Shown piece after piece: positions 7,994 to 16,764 of a stretch of DNA of 64,000 bases (within the stretch, counting starts at the first letter, position 1; every line of letters begins with the position of its first letter). Made by a program: the position numbers and the translations under genes. The notes beneath the pieces are model-generated. The model saw nothing but the letters and a program-made list of their open reading frames with translations, made no database searches and had not been told where the DNA came from. Where the stretch lies: the NCBI RefSeq assembly GCF_029813835.1, contig NZ_JARVKV010000006.1, forward strand, positions 119,903 to 183,902, in the 5' to 3' direction. The stretch is from Streptomyces sp. DH37 (lineage in GTDB: Bacteria > Actinomycetota > Actinomycetes > Streptomycetales > Streptomycetaceae).

Positions 7994-8655
7994 CGGACGG
8001 CCCCGGTGATCCCGGTGGTCCCGGTGATCCCGGCCGGCGTGGCGGCGGGGGCCGCGGGAGCGGTGGCGCGGTGGCCCAGCAGCCGCTCGACGTACTTGGC
8101 CAGGACGTCGACCTCCAGGTTGACCGGGTCCCCCACGCCCTTCACGCCCAGCGTGGTCAGGGCGAGGGTGGTGGGGATGAGGCTGACGGTGAAGTCGCTC
8201 TCGCCCGCCTCGACGACGGTCAGGCTGACGCCGTCCACGGTGATCGAGCCCTTCTCGACGATGTAGCGGGTGAGCCCGCCGGGGACGGCGATCCTGACGA
8301 TCTCCCAGTTCTCGCCGGGGACGCGCTCGGTGACGGTGCCGGTGCCGTCCACGTGGCCCTGGACGATGTGGCCGCCGAGCCGGCCGCCGAGCGCCATGGG
8401 GCGCTCCAGGTTGACGCGGTCGCCGGCGGAGAGCGCGCCGAGGCTGGAGCGCCCGAGGGTCTCGGCCATGACGTCGGCGGTGAACTCGCCGTCGCGGGTG
8501 TCCACGACGGTCAGGCAGACGCCGTTGACCGCGATCGAGTCGCCGTGCCGCGCGCCCTCGGTGACCAGCGGGCCGCGCAGCCGGAAGCGGGAGCTGTCCT
8601 CCAGCTTCTCGACGGCGACGACCTCGCCCAGTTCTTCGACGATTCCGGTGAACAC
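7990..8655 (-). CDS. ribE: Riboflavin synthase, alpha subunit
   Basis: 221 residues made of two repeated lumazine-binding beta-barrels: MFTGIVEELGEV (first barrel start), IAVNGVCLTV (residues ~42-51), then GHIVQGHVDGTG and VDGVSLTVVEAGESDFTVSLIPTTL in the second. It dismutates two 6,7-dimethyl-8-ribityllumazine molecules to riboflavin. A Pro/Ala/Gly-Thr-rich tail of ~25 residues (AAPAATPAGITGTTGITG) follows the second barrel. The start directly follows the ribD stop codon, and the stop overlaps the ribM start by four bases. Confidence 0.96.
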   Translation of the reverse strand: MFTGIVEELGEVVAVEKLEDSSRFRLRGPLVTEGARHGDSIAVNGVCLTVVDTRDGEFTADVMAETLGRSSLGALSAGDRVNLERPMALGGRLGGHIVQGHVDGTGTVTERVPGENWEIVRIAVPGGLTRYIVEKGSITVDGVSLTVVEAGESDFTVSLIPTTLALTTLGVKGVGDPVNLEVDVLAKYVERLLGHRATAPAAPAATPAGITGTTGITGAVR

Positions 8656-9816
8656 TCAGGACTCCTTGGGCTCGTGGACGGCGGGGGCGGGGGCGGCGGG
8701 CACGGCGTCGACGCGCAGATCGGGCCCGATCCGCTCGATTCCGGTCACCGTCAGGCGCAACACGTCGGCGATGGTGGCGATTCCGGCGTCGGCGAGGGCG
8801 GCGGGGCCGGCGCCCAGGAGGGCCGGGGCGAGGTAGGCGGTGACCCGGTCCACCGCGCGGGCGGCGACGAAGGCTCCGGCCAGGGTGGCGCCGCCCTCCA
8901 GCAGCACCGACCGCACGCCGCGGGCGTGGAGGGCGGTGAGCAGCGCGGCGACGTCCAGGCCGCGGCCGTGCCCGCCGCCGTCGCGCGGCAGCCGCAGCAC
9001 CTCGGCGTGCCCGTCGAGGTGGGCGGTGGCGGCGTCCGGCAGGTCGTCGGCGACGGCGATCAGGGTGGGCGCGGCGCCGTCCAGGACGCGGGCGCCGGGC
9101 TTGACGGCGGAGGCCTCGGTGTCGGCGACGACGCGCAGCGGCTGGACGGCCCCGGGTACGCCGCGCACCGCGAGGTGGGGGTCGTCGGCGCGGGCGGTCC
9201 CGGAGCCGACGAGCACGGCGTCGGCCTCGGCGCGCAGCCGGTGGACGTCCGCGCGGGCCTCGCCGGAGGTGATCCAGCGGCTGGTGCCGTCGGCGGCGGC
9301 GGTGCGGCCGTCAAGGGTGGCGGCGTACTTCCAGCGCACGTGGGGGCGGCCGAGGCGTACCGAGGTCAGCCAGGGGGCGTTGACCTCGGCGGCCTCCTCC
9401 GCCAGCATCCCGCCCTCGACGTCGATCCCGGCGGCGGCCAGGGTGTCCGCGCCGCCGCGCGCGGCCGGGGTGGGGTCGGCGACGGCGTAGACCACCCGGG
9501 CGACGCCGGCGTCGATCAGGGCCCGGCTGCACGGGCCGGTGCGGCCGGTGTGGTCGCAGGGCTCCAGGGTGACGACGGCGGTGCCGCCGCGGGCCGCCTC
9601 CCCCGCCTCGGCGAGGGCGTGGACCTCCGCGTGGGGGCCGCCGGCGCGCCGGTGCCAGCCCTCGCCGACGATCCGCCCGCCGGTGTCGAGGACGACGCAA
9701 CCGACGACGGGGTTGGGGCTGGTGGAGCCGAGGCCGCGGGCGGAGAGGAGGACGGCGCGGCGCATGGCGTCGCGTTCGCGCTCCCGCGCGGTGGGCGCTG
9801 CGGCTTCGGTGGCCAC
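8656..9816 (-). CDS. ribD: Bifunctional riboflavin deaminase-reductase
   Basis: 386 residues. The N-terminal ~145 residues are the zinc deaminase domain (HAEVHAL, and PCDHTGRTGPC with the zinc cysteines); the C-terminal ~220 residues are the NADPH-dependent reductase (KYAATLDGRTA, SRWITSGEAR, LLEGGATLAGAF). Together they convert the GTP cyclohydrolase II product to 5-amino-6-ribitylaminouracil phosphate. Start: a GTG at 9816 follows GGCAGGAGGA, a strong ribosome binding site; the open frame continues upstream through the riboswitch but has no coding character. First gene of the rib operon, 170 bp downstream of the FMN aptamer. Confidence 0.95.
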   Translation of the reverse strand: MATEAAAPTARERERDAMRRAVLLSARGLGSTSPNPVVGCVVLDTGGRIVGEGWHRRAGGPHAEVHALAEAGEAARGGTAVVTLEPCDHTGRTGPCSRALIDAGVARVVYAVADPTPAARGGADTLAAAGIDVEGGMLAEEAAEVNAPWLTSVRLGRPHVRWKYAATLDGRTAAADGTSRWITSGEARADVHRLRAEADAVLVGSGTARADDPHLAVRGVPGAVQPLRVVADTEASAVKPGARVLDGAAPTLIAVADDLPDAATAHLDGHAEVLRLPRDGGGHGRGLDVAALLTALHARGVRSVLLEGGATLAGAFVAARAVDRVTAYLAPALLGAGPAALADAGIATIADVLRLTVTGIERIGPDLRVDAVPAAPAPAVHEPKES

Positions 9817-9984
9817 CGGGTCCTCCTGCCTCTTCGGGCACGGACTCCGGGGCGTACGGGAAAACGAGCGGTCTCGCGGGGGGACGGGACGCCGGGTGAC
9901 AGGCGGACTCCGTGCGCGCCCGGTGGGGGCGCCCGAGGATCCGCCGACAGCGGCGTACCGGCCGTCTCGCGGCCCGCCGCGCAC

Positions 9985-10099
9985 TGCCTCCCATCCGGAC
10001 TTTAACCGTCGGTCCAGGAGTTTCACCTGGTCAACCGGCCGCTGGCAGCGGCCGGGTCGCGGACTGTAACCGCCGGTTCGGACTTTCACCGACCCCGGA
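9985..10099 (-). ncRNA. FMN riboswitch (RFN element) of the rib operon
   Basis: Read on the minus strand, the segment starts GGGTCGGTGAAAGTCCG at about 10095-10079, continues through GGCGGTTACAGTCCGCGACCC, a GGCCGCTGCCAGCGGCC variable stem and GACCAGGTGAAACTCCTGG, and closes with GACCGACGGTTAAAGTCCGG near 9995. These are the conserved blocks of the RFN aptamer, in order. It lies upstream of ribD, so FMN should repress the whole operon, including the transporter. The expression platform is between 9817 and 9985 and was not resolved by eye. Confidence 0.97.
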
Positions 10100-10195
10100 G
10101 TGCGCTTGACGTTGGTACGCGACCAGTGTGCCACGTCCGGATCGGGCGGCACCAGCGGGGAGTTGTGGCCTGACTCACAGAAGTTGCCGCTCAAT

Positions 10196-10237
10196 TGGTC
10201 CAGACCTATTGACCGTCTGGTCTAGTCCTCTTAGTGT
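10196..10237 (+). promoter_or_regulatory. Chitinase promoter with 12-bp direct repeats (DasR-type)
   Basis: Two direct repeats, TGGTCCAGACCT (10196-10207) and TGGTCTAGTCCT (10218-10229), are spaced 22 bp start to start. A -35 TTGACC (10209-10214) and a -10 TAGTGT (10232-10237) lie 17 bp apart, interleaved with the repeats. This is the classic Streptomyces chitinase promoter layout; each repeat resembles half or all of a DasR site (TGGTCTAGACCA-like), which links expression to GlcNAc. The ~170 bp leader from 10238 to 10408 is C-rich with no ORF or clear structure. Confidence 0.85.
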
Positions 10238-10408
10238 CTGCGGCACCTTCGAGGAGTCGGCCCGGGGCGTGCGCACGCCCCGGGCCCCCGAGCACGAACC
10301 CGCCCCCCGGACCGCACCGCCCGCCCCGCACCGCCCCGGACCCTCTGGCCGGGCGCCCCGGGCGCGGCTCCGTCCACCCCTCACCCTCACCCCGCACCGG
10401 AGGCCCCC

Positions 10409-12862
10409 GTGTCGCCCAGCACGCCCGTCCCCGCACCCCGCAGCAGACCGCCCCGCACCCGCACCCGCGTACGCGCCAGGGCCGCGTTCGCGGCGACGGC
10501 CGCCGCCGTCGCCGGACTGCTGCTCGGCACCCTGCCCGGCTCCCCCTCCCACGCCGCCGAGGACCACGCCTCCTGCCGCCCCGACGGGCTGTACGCGACA
10601 CCGGGCGTCGACGTCCCCTACTGCTCGGTGTACGACACCGCCGGGCGCGAGAAGATGGGCGCCGACCACCAGCGGCGCATCATCGGCTACTTCACCGGCT
10701 GGCGCACCGGCGCCGACGGCGCGCCCCGCTACCTGGCCTCCGACATCCCGTGGGACAAGGTCACCCACATCAACTACGCCTTCGCGCACGTCGACGGCGG
10801 CAACCGGCTCTCGGTGGGACCCGACGGGCCGGGCAACGCCGCGACCGGCATGACCTGGCCCGGCGTCGCGGGCGCCGAGATGGACCCGTCCCTGCCGTAC
10901 AAGGGCCACTTCAACCTGCTGAACAAGTTCAAGAAGCAGCACCCGGACGTCAGGACCCTGGTGTCCGTGGGCGGCTGGGCCGAGACCGGCGGCTACTTCG
11001 GCCCCGGCGGCGAGCGGGTGGACTCCGGCGGCTTCTACACCATGGCCACCAACGCCGACGGCAGCGTCAACCAGGCGGGCATCGACACCTTCGCCGCCTC
11101 GGCCGTCGACTTCGTCCGGAAGTACGGCTTCAACGGCGTGGACATCGACTACGAGTACCCCACGACCATGAAGGACGCCGGCAACCCGCTCGACTGGCGG
11201 ATCGCCAACGCCCGCCGCGCCGGGCTGGTCAAGGGCTACGCGGCCCTGATGAAGACGCTGCGCGAGAGGCTGGACCGCGCCGGCGCCGCCGACGGCAGGC
11301 ACTACCTGCTCACCGTCGCCGCGCCCTCCTCGGGCTACCTGCTGCGCGGCATGGAGACCTTCCAGGTGCAGAAGTACCTGGACTACGTCAACATCATGTC
11401 CTACGACCTGCACGGAGCCTGGAACGAGTACGTCGGCCCCAACGCCTCGCTGTACGACGACGGCCGGGACGGCGAGCTGGCCCAGGCGGGCGTCTACACC
11501 ACCTCCCAGTACGGCGGCATCGGCTACCTCAACACCGACTGGGCGTACCACTACTTCCGCGGCTCGATGCCGGCCGGGCGCATCAACATCGGCCTGCCGT
11601 ACTACACGCGCGGCTGGAAGAACGTCACCGGCGGCACGGACGGGCTGTGGGGGAAGGCGGCGGCGACCGAGTGCCCGGCGGGCTCGGGGCTGACCAGGTG
11701 CGGCGACGGAGCGGTCGGCATCGACAACCTGTGGCACGACAAGGACGCGAACGGCAAGGAGTCCCCGGCCGGCTCCAACCCGATGTGGCACGCCAAGAAC
11801 CTGGAGAAGGGCATCGTCGGCGACTACGTCGGCGCGTACGGCCTGCCCGCCGGCACCGAGCTGACCGGCGACTACGTCCGGAAGTACGACGCGACGCTGA
11901 CCGCGCCGTGGCTGTGGAACGCGCGGAAGAGGGTGTTCCTGTCCACCGAGGACGAGCAGTCGGTGAACGCCAAGGCCGACTACGTGGTGGACAAGGGCAT
12001 CGGCGGCACCATGGTGTGGGAGCTGGCCGGCGACTACGGCTGGAACGCGGCCAAGGGCCAGTACGAGACGGGCGACACGCTCACCACGGCGATGTACGAG
12101 AAGTTCAGGTCGGCCTCCCCGTACGGCGCGCGGCGCGCGAACACCGACATGCCGGACCGGGCCCTGGACATCGGCGTGGAGTTCGGGAAGTTCGCCCTCG
12201 GCGACTCCAACTACCCGATCGCGCCCAAGCTGAGGATCACCAACAACTCGAAGGCGACCCTGCCGGGCGGCACGGAGTTCCGGTTCGACTACGCCACCTC
12301 CGCGCCGGGCAACGCCAAGGACCAGTCGGGCTTCGGCACCGCGATCGTCGACAGCGACCACACCCGCGCGGGCAACGTCGGCGGACTGGACGGCGACTTC
12401 CACCGCGTCTCGCTGAAGCTGCCCGCCTGGCAGACCCTGGCGCCGGGCGCGTCGGTGGAGCTGGACTTCGTGTACCACCTGCCCGTCTCCACCCCGTCGA
12501 ACTGGACGGTCACCTTCGGCGGGAGGACGTACGCGCTCGCCGGCGACCTGGCGCGCGGCGTGACGGTGGTGGACGGCGGCGACCCGTCCACCGGCGGCAC
12601 GACCACCGGCACCACCACCGGCACGACCACCGGGGGTACGGACGGCGGCACCACCACCGGCACGACCACCGGGGGCGCCACGGGCGCCGCGGGCGGTGGC
12701 GGCGAGTGCTCCGCCGCCGCGTGGAACCGGGCCACCGCCTACTCCGGCGGCGCGACCGTCTCCTGGCGGGACCGCACCTGGAAGGCCAGGTGGTGGACGC
12801 AGGGCGAGGAGCCCGGCACCACCGGCGAGTGGGGCGTCTGGCAGGACCTGGGCGCCTGCTGA
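10409..12862 (+). CDS. Secreted GH18 chitinase with C-terminal chitin-binding domain
   Basis: 817 residues. GTG 10409 is preceded by CCGGAGG. An Arg-rich signal peptide (residues ~1-50) with likely cleavage after SHA leads into a GH18 catalytic domain (~70-570): the SVGGW motif and the catalytic signature NGVDIDYE with D245, D247 and the acid E249, then the NIMSYDLHG motif. Residues ~590-725 form a beta-rich module (LDIGVEFGKFALGD). A Gly-Thr linker made of GTTT repeats follows, and the last ~45 residues are a type 3 chitin-binding domain (CBM5/12: AWNRATAYSGG, KARWWTQGEEPG). It hydrolyses chitin outside the cell. Transcribed alone, divergent from the rib operon. Confidence 0.95.
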   Translation: MSPSTPVPAPRSRPPRTRTRVRARAAFAATAAAVAGLLLGTLPGSPSHAAEDHASCRPDGLYATPGVDVPYCSVYDTAGREKMGADHQRRIIGYFTGWRTGADGAPRYLASDIPWDKVTHINYAFAHVDGGNRLSVGPDGPGNAATGMTWPGVAGAEMDPSLPYKGHFNLLNKFKKQHPDVRTLVSVGGWAETGGYFGPGGERVDSGGFYTMATNADGSVNQAGIDTFAASAVDFVRKYGFNGVDIDYEYPTTMKDAGNPLDWRIANARRAGLVKGYAALMKTLRERLDRAGAADGRHYLLTVAAPSSGYLLRGMETFQVQKYLDYVNIMSYDLHGAWNEYVGPNASLYDDGRDGELAQAGVYTTSQYGGIGYLNTDWAYHYFRGSMPAGRINIGLPYYTRGWKNVTGGTDGLWGKAAATECPAGSGLTRCGDGAVGIDNLWHDKDANGKESPAGSNPMWHAKNLEKGIVGDYVGAYGLPAGTELTGDYVRKYDATLTAPWLWNARKRVFLSTEDEQSVNAKADYVVDKGIGGTMVWELAGDYGWNAAKGQYETGDTLTTAMYEKFRSASPYGARRANTDMPDRALDIGVEFGKFALGDSNYPIAPKLRITNNSKATLPGGTEFRFDYATSAPGNAKDQSGFGTAIVDSDHTRAGNVGGLDGDFHRVSLKLPAWQTLAPGASVELDFVYHLPVSTPSNWTVTFGGRTYALAGDLARGVTVVDGGDPSTGGTTTGTTTGTTTGGTDGGTTTGTTTGGATGAAGGGGECSAAAWNRATAYSGGATVSWRDRTWKARWWTQGEEPGTTGEWGVWQDLGAC

Positions 12863-12880
12863 ACCGGTCCGCACACCGGT
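12863..12880. terminator. Small hairpin between convergent genes
   Basis: ACCGGT at 12863-12868 and 12875-12880 with a 6-nt loop, one base after the chitinase stop codon. A wider GGTGACG/CGTCACC pair (12879-12885 with 12911-12917) encloses the rest of the 49-bp gap. Weak as a terminator, with no U-tract. Confidence 0.35.
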
Positions 12881-12911
12881 GACGCCCCCGGCGGGAGCCG
12901 TCCACCTCGCG

Positions 12912-14129
12912 TCACCGCGGGGTGAACAGCTCCCGCCGCGCCGCGTCCAGGGCCGTCACCAGGCCGCCGCCGAGCACCGGGCTGCCCTCGACCGTGCCGC
13001 ACAGCACCTCGGTGGCCAGCGGCGACATCCCGGCCAGCCGCTCCGCGACGCGCTCGGCGAGCGCCCGCCCCCCGGCCCGTCCCACCTCCCCGCCGAGCAC
13101 CACGCAGCCGGGGTCGAGCACGGAGGCGACCGCCGCGGCGCCCACGGCGACACGTCCGGCCAGCGCGTCCAGGAACGCCTCCCCCCCGGCCCCCGCCTCC
13201 CCCGCCACCGCCGCGCGCACCACCGCCTCCGCGGCGCGGGAGCCGTCCCCGGGGTCGTGCGGCGGCGGCCGGACGCCGTGTTCGCGGGCCAGCGCGCACA
13301 CCGCCTCGGCGCCGGCCAGGGAGTGGAAGCCGCCGTCGCAGACGGTCGCCGACGGCAGTCCGGCGGTGCCGGGCACCGGCAGGAAGCCGACCTCGCCGGT
13401 GCCGCCGGAGGCCCCCCGGCGCAGCGCGCCGTCCAGGACGACGGCGGCGCCCACCCCGTGGCCCAGCCACAGCAGGACGAAGGTGTCGCGGCCGCGCGCC
13501 GCGCCGAGGCGGTGCTCGGCGATGCCCGCGAGGTTCACCTCGTTCTCCAGCACCACCGGCGCGCCCAGCCGTTCGCGCAGGGCGGCCGGGACGCGGGCGT
13601 GCCAGGCGGGCAGGGAGGTGCTGCGGCCGAGGGCCCCGGTGGCGGGGTCGATCATGCCGGGGGCGCCGACGGCGACGGTGTGCAGCGCGGTGACGCCGTT
13701 CTCGCGCAGCGCCTCCCGGAGGGCCGCCACCGTCCGCTCCACGGGGTCGCCCCCGTCCTCCTCGACGGGCAGCACCGTCCGTCCGACCGCGCCGCCGGCG
13801 AGGTCGGCCAGGGCGAAGGAGACGCTGCCGGTGCGGACGTCCACGGCCGCGACGTGGGCGCGGTCGGCGACCAGGCCGTACAGCCGCGCGTTGGGGCCGC
13901 GGCGGGCCGCGCCCGCCTCTCCGACGTCCTCGACCAGTCCGTCCTCGGCGAGCCGCCGCAGCAGGTCGGCGACGCTGGGCCGGGAGAGCCCGGTCAGCTC
14001 CTTGAGCCGGCCGGCCGTCAGGGGGCCGTGCTCCACCAGCAGTTCCAGCGCGATCCGGTCGTTGATGGCGCGGGCCGTGCGGGGCGACGCGGTGCGTGCG
14101 GGAGGTGCGGGACGTGCGGGCAGGGTCAT
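12912..14129 (-). CDS. ROK-family transcriptional regulator
   Basis: 405 residues. An N-terminal winged helix-turn-helix (residues ~20-75, GRLKELTGLSRPSVADLLRRL) is followed by a ROK sugar-kinase-like fold: AAVDVRTGS, VGAPGMIDPATGAL, ENEVNLAGIAEHRLGAARG and GTGEVGFLPVPG. The zinc site common in ROK proteins (CxCGxxGC) is degenerate here; only VCDGG remains. Such proteins repress sugar or transport genes until an inducer binds. It is divergent from two MFS transporter genes, with an inverted repeat in the 59-bp gap, so it probably controls them and itself. The ligand is unknown. Confidence 0.88.
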   Translation of the reverse strand: MTLPARPAPPARTASPRTARAINDRIALELLVEHGPLTAGRLKELTGLSRPSVADLLRRLAEDGLVEDVGEAGAARRGPNARLYGLVADRAHVAAVDVRTGSVSFALADLAGGAVGRTVLPVEEDGGDPVERTVAALREALRENGVTALHTVAVGAPGMIDPATGALGRSTSLPAWHARVPAALRERLGAPVVLENEVNLAGIAEHRLGAARGRDTFVLLWLGHGVGAAVVLDGALRRGASGGTGEVGFLPVPGTAGLPSATVCDGGFHSLAGAEAVCALAREHGVRPPPHDPGDGSRAAEAVVRAAVAGEAGAGGEAFLDALAGRVAVGAAAVASVLDPGCVVLGGEVGRAGGRALAERVAERLAGMSPLATEVLCGTVEGSPVLGGGLVTALDAARRELFTPR

Positions 14130-14159
14130 TCCGGAATCCTCGCAGATAACCTTTTTCTT

Positions 14160-14176
14160 TCAGGCAGGCTTCCTGA
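14160..14176. promoter_or_regulatory. Candidate operator between the ROK and MFS genes
   Basis: Inverted repeat TCAGG-N7-CCTGA (14160-14164 and 14172-14176) in the 59-bp divergent gap. A -10-like GATAGT (14175-14180) ends 8 bp before the ATG of the first MFS gene, suggesting a leaderless transcript blocked by a repressor bound here. Confidence 0.5.
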
Positions 14177-14188
14177 TAGTTTACGCGC

Positions 14189-15388
14189 ATGCCGACTTCC
14201 CCCATCCGCCGGGCCCGGCGCTCGGTCGCCCTGGTGTTCGCCCTGCACGGCGCGGTCTCCGGCGGCTTCACCACCCGCATCCCCTGGATCAGGGACCAGC
14301 TCGACCTGAGCAACGGCCAGTTGGGGCTCACCCTGGCCTTCCCCGCGATCGGCGCCACGCTCGCCATGCCGCTGGCCGGGCGCATCGTGCACCGCTACGG
14401 CGGGCGGGCGGCCGTACGCACCCTGCTCGCCCTGTGGTGCGCCTCCCTCGCCCTGCCCGCCCTCTCCCCCCATCCGGCCGTGCTGTGCGCCGCGTTCCTC
14501 GTGCTGGGCGCCACCGCCGGAATGGCGGACGTGGCCATGAACGCGCAGGGCGTGGAGGTGGAGCAGCGCTACGGGCGCTCGATCATGTCCGGGCTGCACG
14601 GCATGTGGAGCGTGGGCGCGCTGCTGGGCTCGGCGGCCGGAGTGGGAGCCGTCCACCTGGGTCTGGACGCCCGGATCCACCTGGCGCTGGCCGCCGCCGT
14701 CCTGGTCGCGGCCGTGCCGGTGGCCTGCCGCGGGCTGCTGGACGTACGCCCCGCGCCGGAGCAGGAGGCGCCGCCGCGCTTCGCCCTGCCGCCGCGCTCG
14801 GCCCTGCTGATCGGCGCGGTGGGGGTGTGCGCGGTGCTCGCCGAGGGTGCGTCGATGGACTGGTCCGGCGTCTACCTCAGGGACGTCACCGGCTCGTCGG
14901 AGACGATCGCCGCCGCGAGCTACACCGCGTTCGCCTGCACCATGGCCGCCGCCCGCCTGGCCGGCGACGCCGTCGTACGCCGCCTCGGCCCGGTCCGCAC
15001 GGTACGGATCAGCGGCGCGCTGGCCACCGCCGGCGGAGCGCTGGTGGTGGTCGCCCCCGGCCCGGTGGCGGGCGTCACCGGCTTCGCGCTGCTGGGCATC
15101 GGGATCGCCGTGGTGGTGCCGCTGGCCTTCGCCGCGGCCGGGCACAGCGGCCCGGCGCCCGGCCAGGCCATCGCCGGCGTCGCCACCATCACCTACACCA
15201 CCACCCTGGCCGCGCCGACCGTCATCGGGCTCCTCGCCGAACTGATCTCGCTGCGGGCGTCGTTCGGCCTGGTCACCGCCGCGACCGCCGTCCTCGTCCT
15301 GGCCGCCGGGGTGCTGGGCGTGCCCGGCCGGGGCGGTGTCGTGGCCCGGAGCGCCGGGGATGCGCGGGCGGAACTGCGGGGAAACTGA
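14189..15388 (+). CDS. MFS transporter (first of a tandem pair)
   Basis: 399 residues with about 12 membrane segments. The MFS motif between segments 2 and 3 appears as GRIVHRYGGRAAVR, and FTTRIPWIRDQL and GMADVAMNAQGVEVEQRYGRSIMSGLHGMWSVGALLG are typical of a FucP/YbjJ-like MFS subfamily whose substrates are mostly unknown. ATG 14189 follows a -10-like box at leaderless distance, and no ribosome binding site is seen. It is divergent from the ROK regulator, so a sugar or sugar derivative is a reasonable guess for substrate. A second, homologous transporter follows 65 bp downstream; residues ~245-294 are identical in both. Confidence 0.88.
   Translation: MPTSPIRRARRSVALVFALHGAVSGGFTTRIPWIRDQLDLSNGQLGLTLAFPAIGATLAMPLAGRIVHRYGGRAAVRTLLALWCASLALPALSPHPAVLCAAFLVLGATAGMADVAMNAQGVEVEQRYGRSIMSGLHGMWSVGALLGSAAGVGAVHLGLDARIHLALAAAVLVAAVPVACRGLLDVRPAPEQEAPPRFALPPRSALLIGAVGVCAVLAEGASMDWSGVYLRDVTGSSETIAAASYTAFACTMAAARLAGDAVVRRLGPVRTVRISGALATAGGALVVVAPGPVAGVTGFALLGIGIAVVVPLAFAAAGHSGPAPGQAIAGVATITYTTTLAAPTVIGLLAELISLRASFGLVTAATAVLVLAAGVLGVPGRGGVVARSAGDARAELRGN
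14921..15070 (+). repeat. 150-bp identical tract shared by the two MFS genes, copy 1
   Basis: Positions 14921-15070 match 16212-16361 base for base, including every third codon position, while flanking sequence of the two paralogous genes differs clearly. It encodes the 50 residues from YTAFACTMAAARLAG to APGPVA. Confidence 0.95.
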
Positions 15389-15452
15389 CCGGAGCGGCAG
15401 GAGCGGAGACGAGCGGACGGCCCGGCGGGACGGGCCCCGGGGAGGTGCGGCC

Positions 15453-16694
15453 GTGGAGGGGCGGCGGGAGCCGGACGACGCCGGGCGCGCGCGGGTGGTG
15501 CGCGCCCGGCGCGCCGTGGCCGTGGTCTTCGCCGCCCACGGGGCGGCCAGCGGCAGCTTCGCCACCCGCATCCCCTGGATCCAGGAGCACCTGGGGCTGG
15601 GCACCGGCCGGCTCGGGCTCGCCCTGGTCTTCGCCACCGTCGGCGCCGCCGCCTCGATGCCCTTCTCGGCGCGGCTGGCCCACCGCCACGGGCCGCGCGC
15701 CGCGCTGCGGGTGCTGATGGCGCTGTGCTGCACGGGTCTCGCGCTGCCCGCTCTGGCCCCCGGCTTCGGCTGGCTGTGCGGCGCGCTCCTCCTCTACGGC
15801 GCGGGCCTGGGCATCGCGGACGTGGCGATGAACGCCCACGCGGTGCAGGTCGAGGAGCGCTTCGGCCGGTCGGTGATGTCGGGGCTGCACGGCATGTGGA
15901 GCGTGGGCGCGCTGGTGGGCGGTGGCGCGGGCGCGCTCGCCGCCCACGTCGCCCTGGACGCCCGGATCCACCTCGCCCTGGCCGCCCCGGTGCTCGCCGC
16001 GGTCTCGGTGGCGGCGGCGCGCCGGACGCTGAACGTGCGGACCGGCCGGACGCCGCGGGAGCCGCCGCGCTTCGCCCTGCCCCACCGCGGGATCCTGGCC
16101 GTCGGGGCGATCGGCTTCTTCGCGGTCTTCGCCGAGGGCGCGTCGATGGACTGGGCGGGGATCTACCTGCGGGACGTCACCGGCGCCCCGCCGGGCCTGG
16201 CGGCCGGCGCGTACACCGCGTTCGCCTGCACCATGGCCGCCGCCCGCCTGGCCGGCGACGCCGTCGTACGCCGCCTCGGCCCGGTCCGCACGGTACGGAT
16301 CAGCGGCGCGCTGGCCACCGCCGGCGGAGCGCTGGTGGTGGTCGCCCCCGGCCCGGTGGCGGCGGTGGCGGGTTTCGCGCTGCTGGGCATCGGGATCGCC
16401 GTGGTGGTGCCGCTGTGCTTCGCGGCGGCGGGCCGTACCGCGTCGGCCGCTCCGGGGCAGGCCATCGCGGGCGTGGCGACGCTGGCGTACGCCTCGGGGC
16501 TGGCGGCTCCGGCGGCGGTGGGCTGGACCGCCGAGTTCACCTCGCTACCGGTCTCCTTCGCTCTGGTGACGGTGCTGCTGTCCGGGCTGCTGCTGGGCGC
16601 GGGGGCGCTGCGCCCCGGCCCGGCCGGCCCGGTGGCGGACTCGTCGGCGGACCCGGCGGACCCGGCGGGCGCGCGGCCGCCGTCGGGCGGCTGA
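15453..16694 (+). CDS. MFS transporter (second of a tandem pair)
   Basis: 413 residues, about 12 membrane segments, clearly paralogous to the preceding transporter: FATRIPWIQEHL, GIADVAMNAHAVQVEERFGRSVMSGLHGMWSVGALVG and EGASMDWAGIYLRDVTG match it closely. GTG 15453 with GGGGAGG upstream is the likely start; the frame is open back to 15336 but that part overlaps the end of the first transporter. Residues ~254-303 are nucleotide-identical with its neighbour. Probably co-transcribed with it under the ROK regulator. Substrate unknown. The C-terminal ~25 residues are a Pro/Ala/Asp-rich cytoplasmic tail. Confidence 0.85.
   Translation: MEGRREPDDAGRARVVRARRAVAVVFAAHGAASGSFATRIPWIQEHLGLGTGRLGLALVFATVGAAASMPFSARLAHRHGPRAALRVLMALCCTGLALPALAPGFGWLCGALLLYGAGLGIADVAMNAHAVQVEERFGRSVMSGLHGMWSVGALVGGGAGALAAHVALDARIHLALAAPVLAAVSVAAARRTLNVRTGRTPREPPRFALPHRGILAVGAIGFFAVFAEGASMDWAGIYLRDVTGAPPGLAAGAYTAFACTMAAARLAGDAVVRRLGPVRTVRISGALATAGGALVVVAPGPVAAVAGFALLGIGIAVVVPLCFAAAGRTASAAPGQAIAGVATLAYASGLAAPAAVGWTAEFTSLPVSFALVTVLLSGLLLGAGALRPGPAGPVADSSADPADPAGARPPSGG
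16212..16361 (+). repeat. 150-bp identical tract shared by the two MFS genes, copy 2
   Basis: Second copy of the tract at 14921-15070. Immediately outside it the genes diverge (GVTGFALL versus AVAGFALL coding), then a further ~40 bp block is identical again, as expected for a patchy conversion tract. Confidence 0.95.
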
Positions 16695-16764
16695 CCGGGC
16701 GGGGCGGGAGGCGACGCCGCTGGTCAGGAGGGCGGTTCCGGTGGATCCGGCCATGATCGACCAC

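Noticed and set aside
12590..12690. Tandem repeat in the chitinase gene as a mobile or regulatory repeat
   Set aside because: It encodes an in-frame Gly-Thr linker between domains, which is common in secreted Streptomyces hydrolases.
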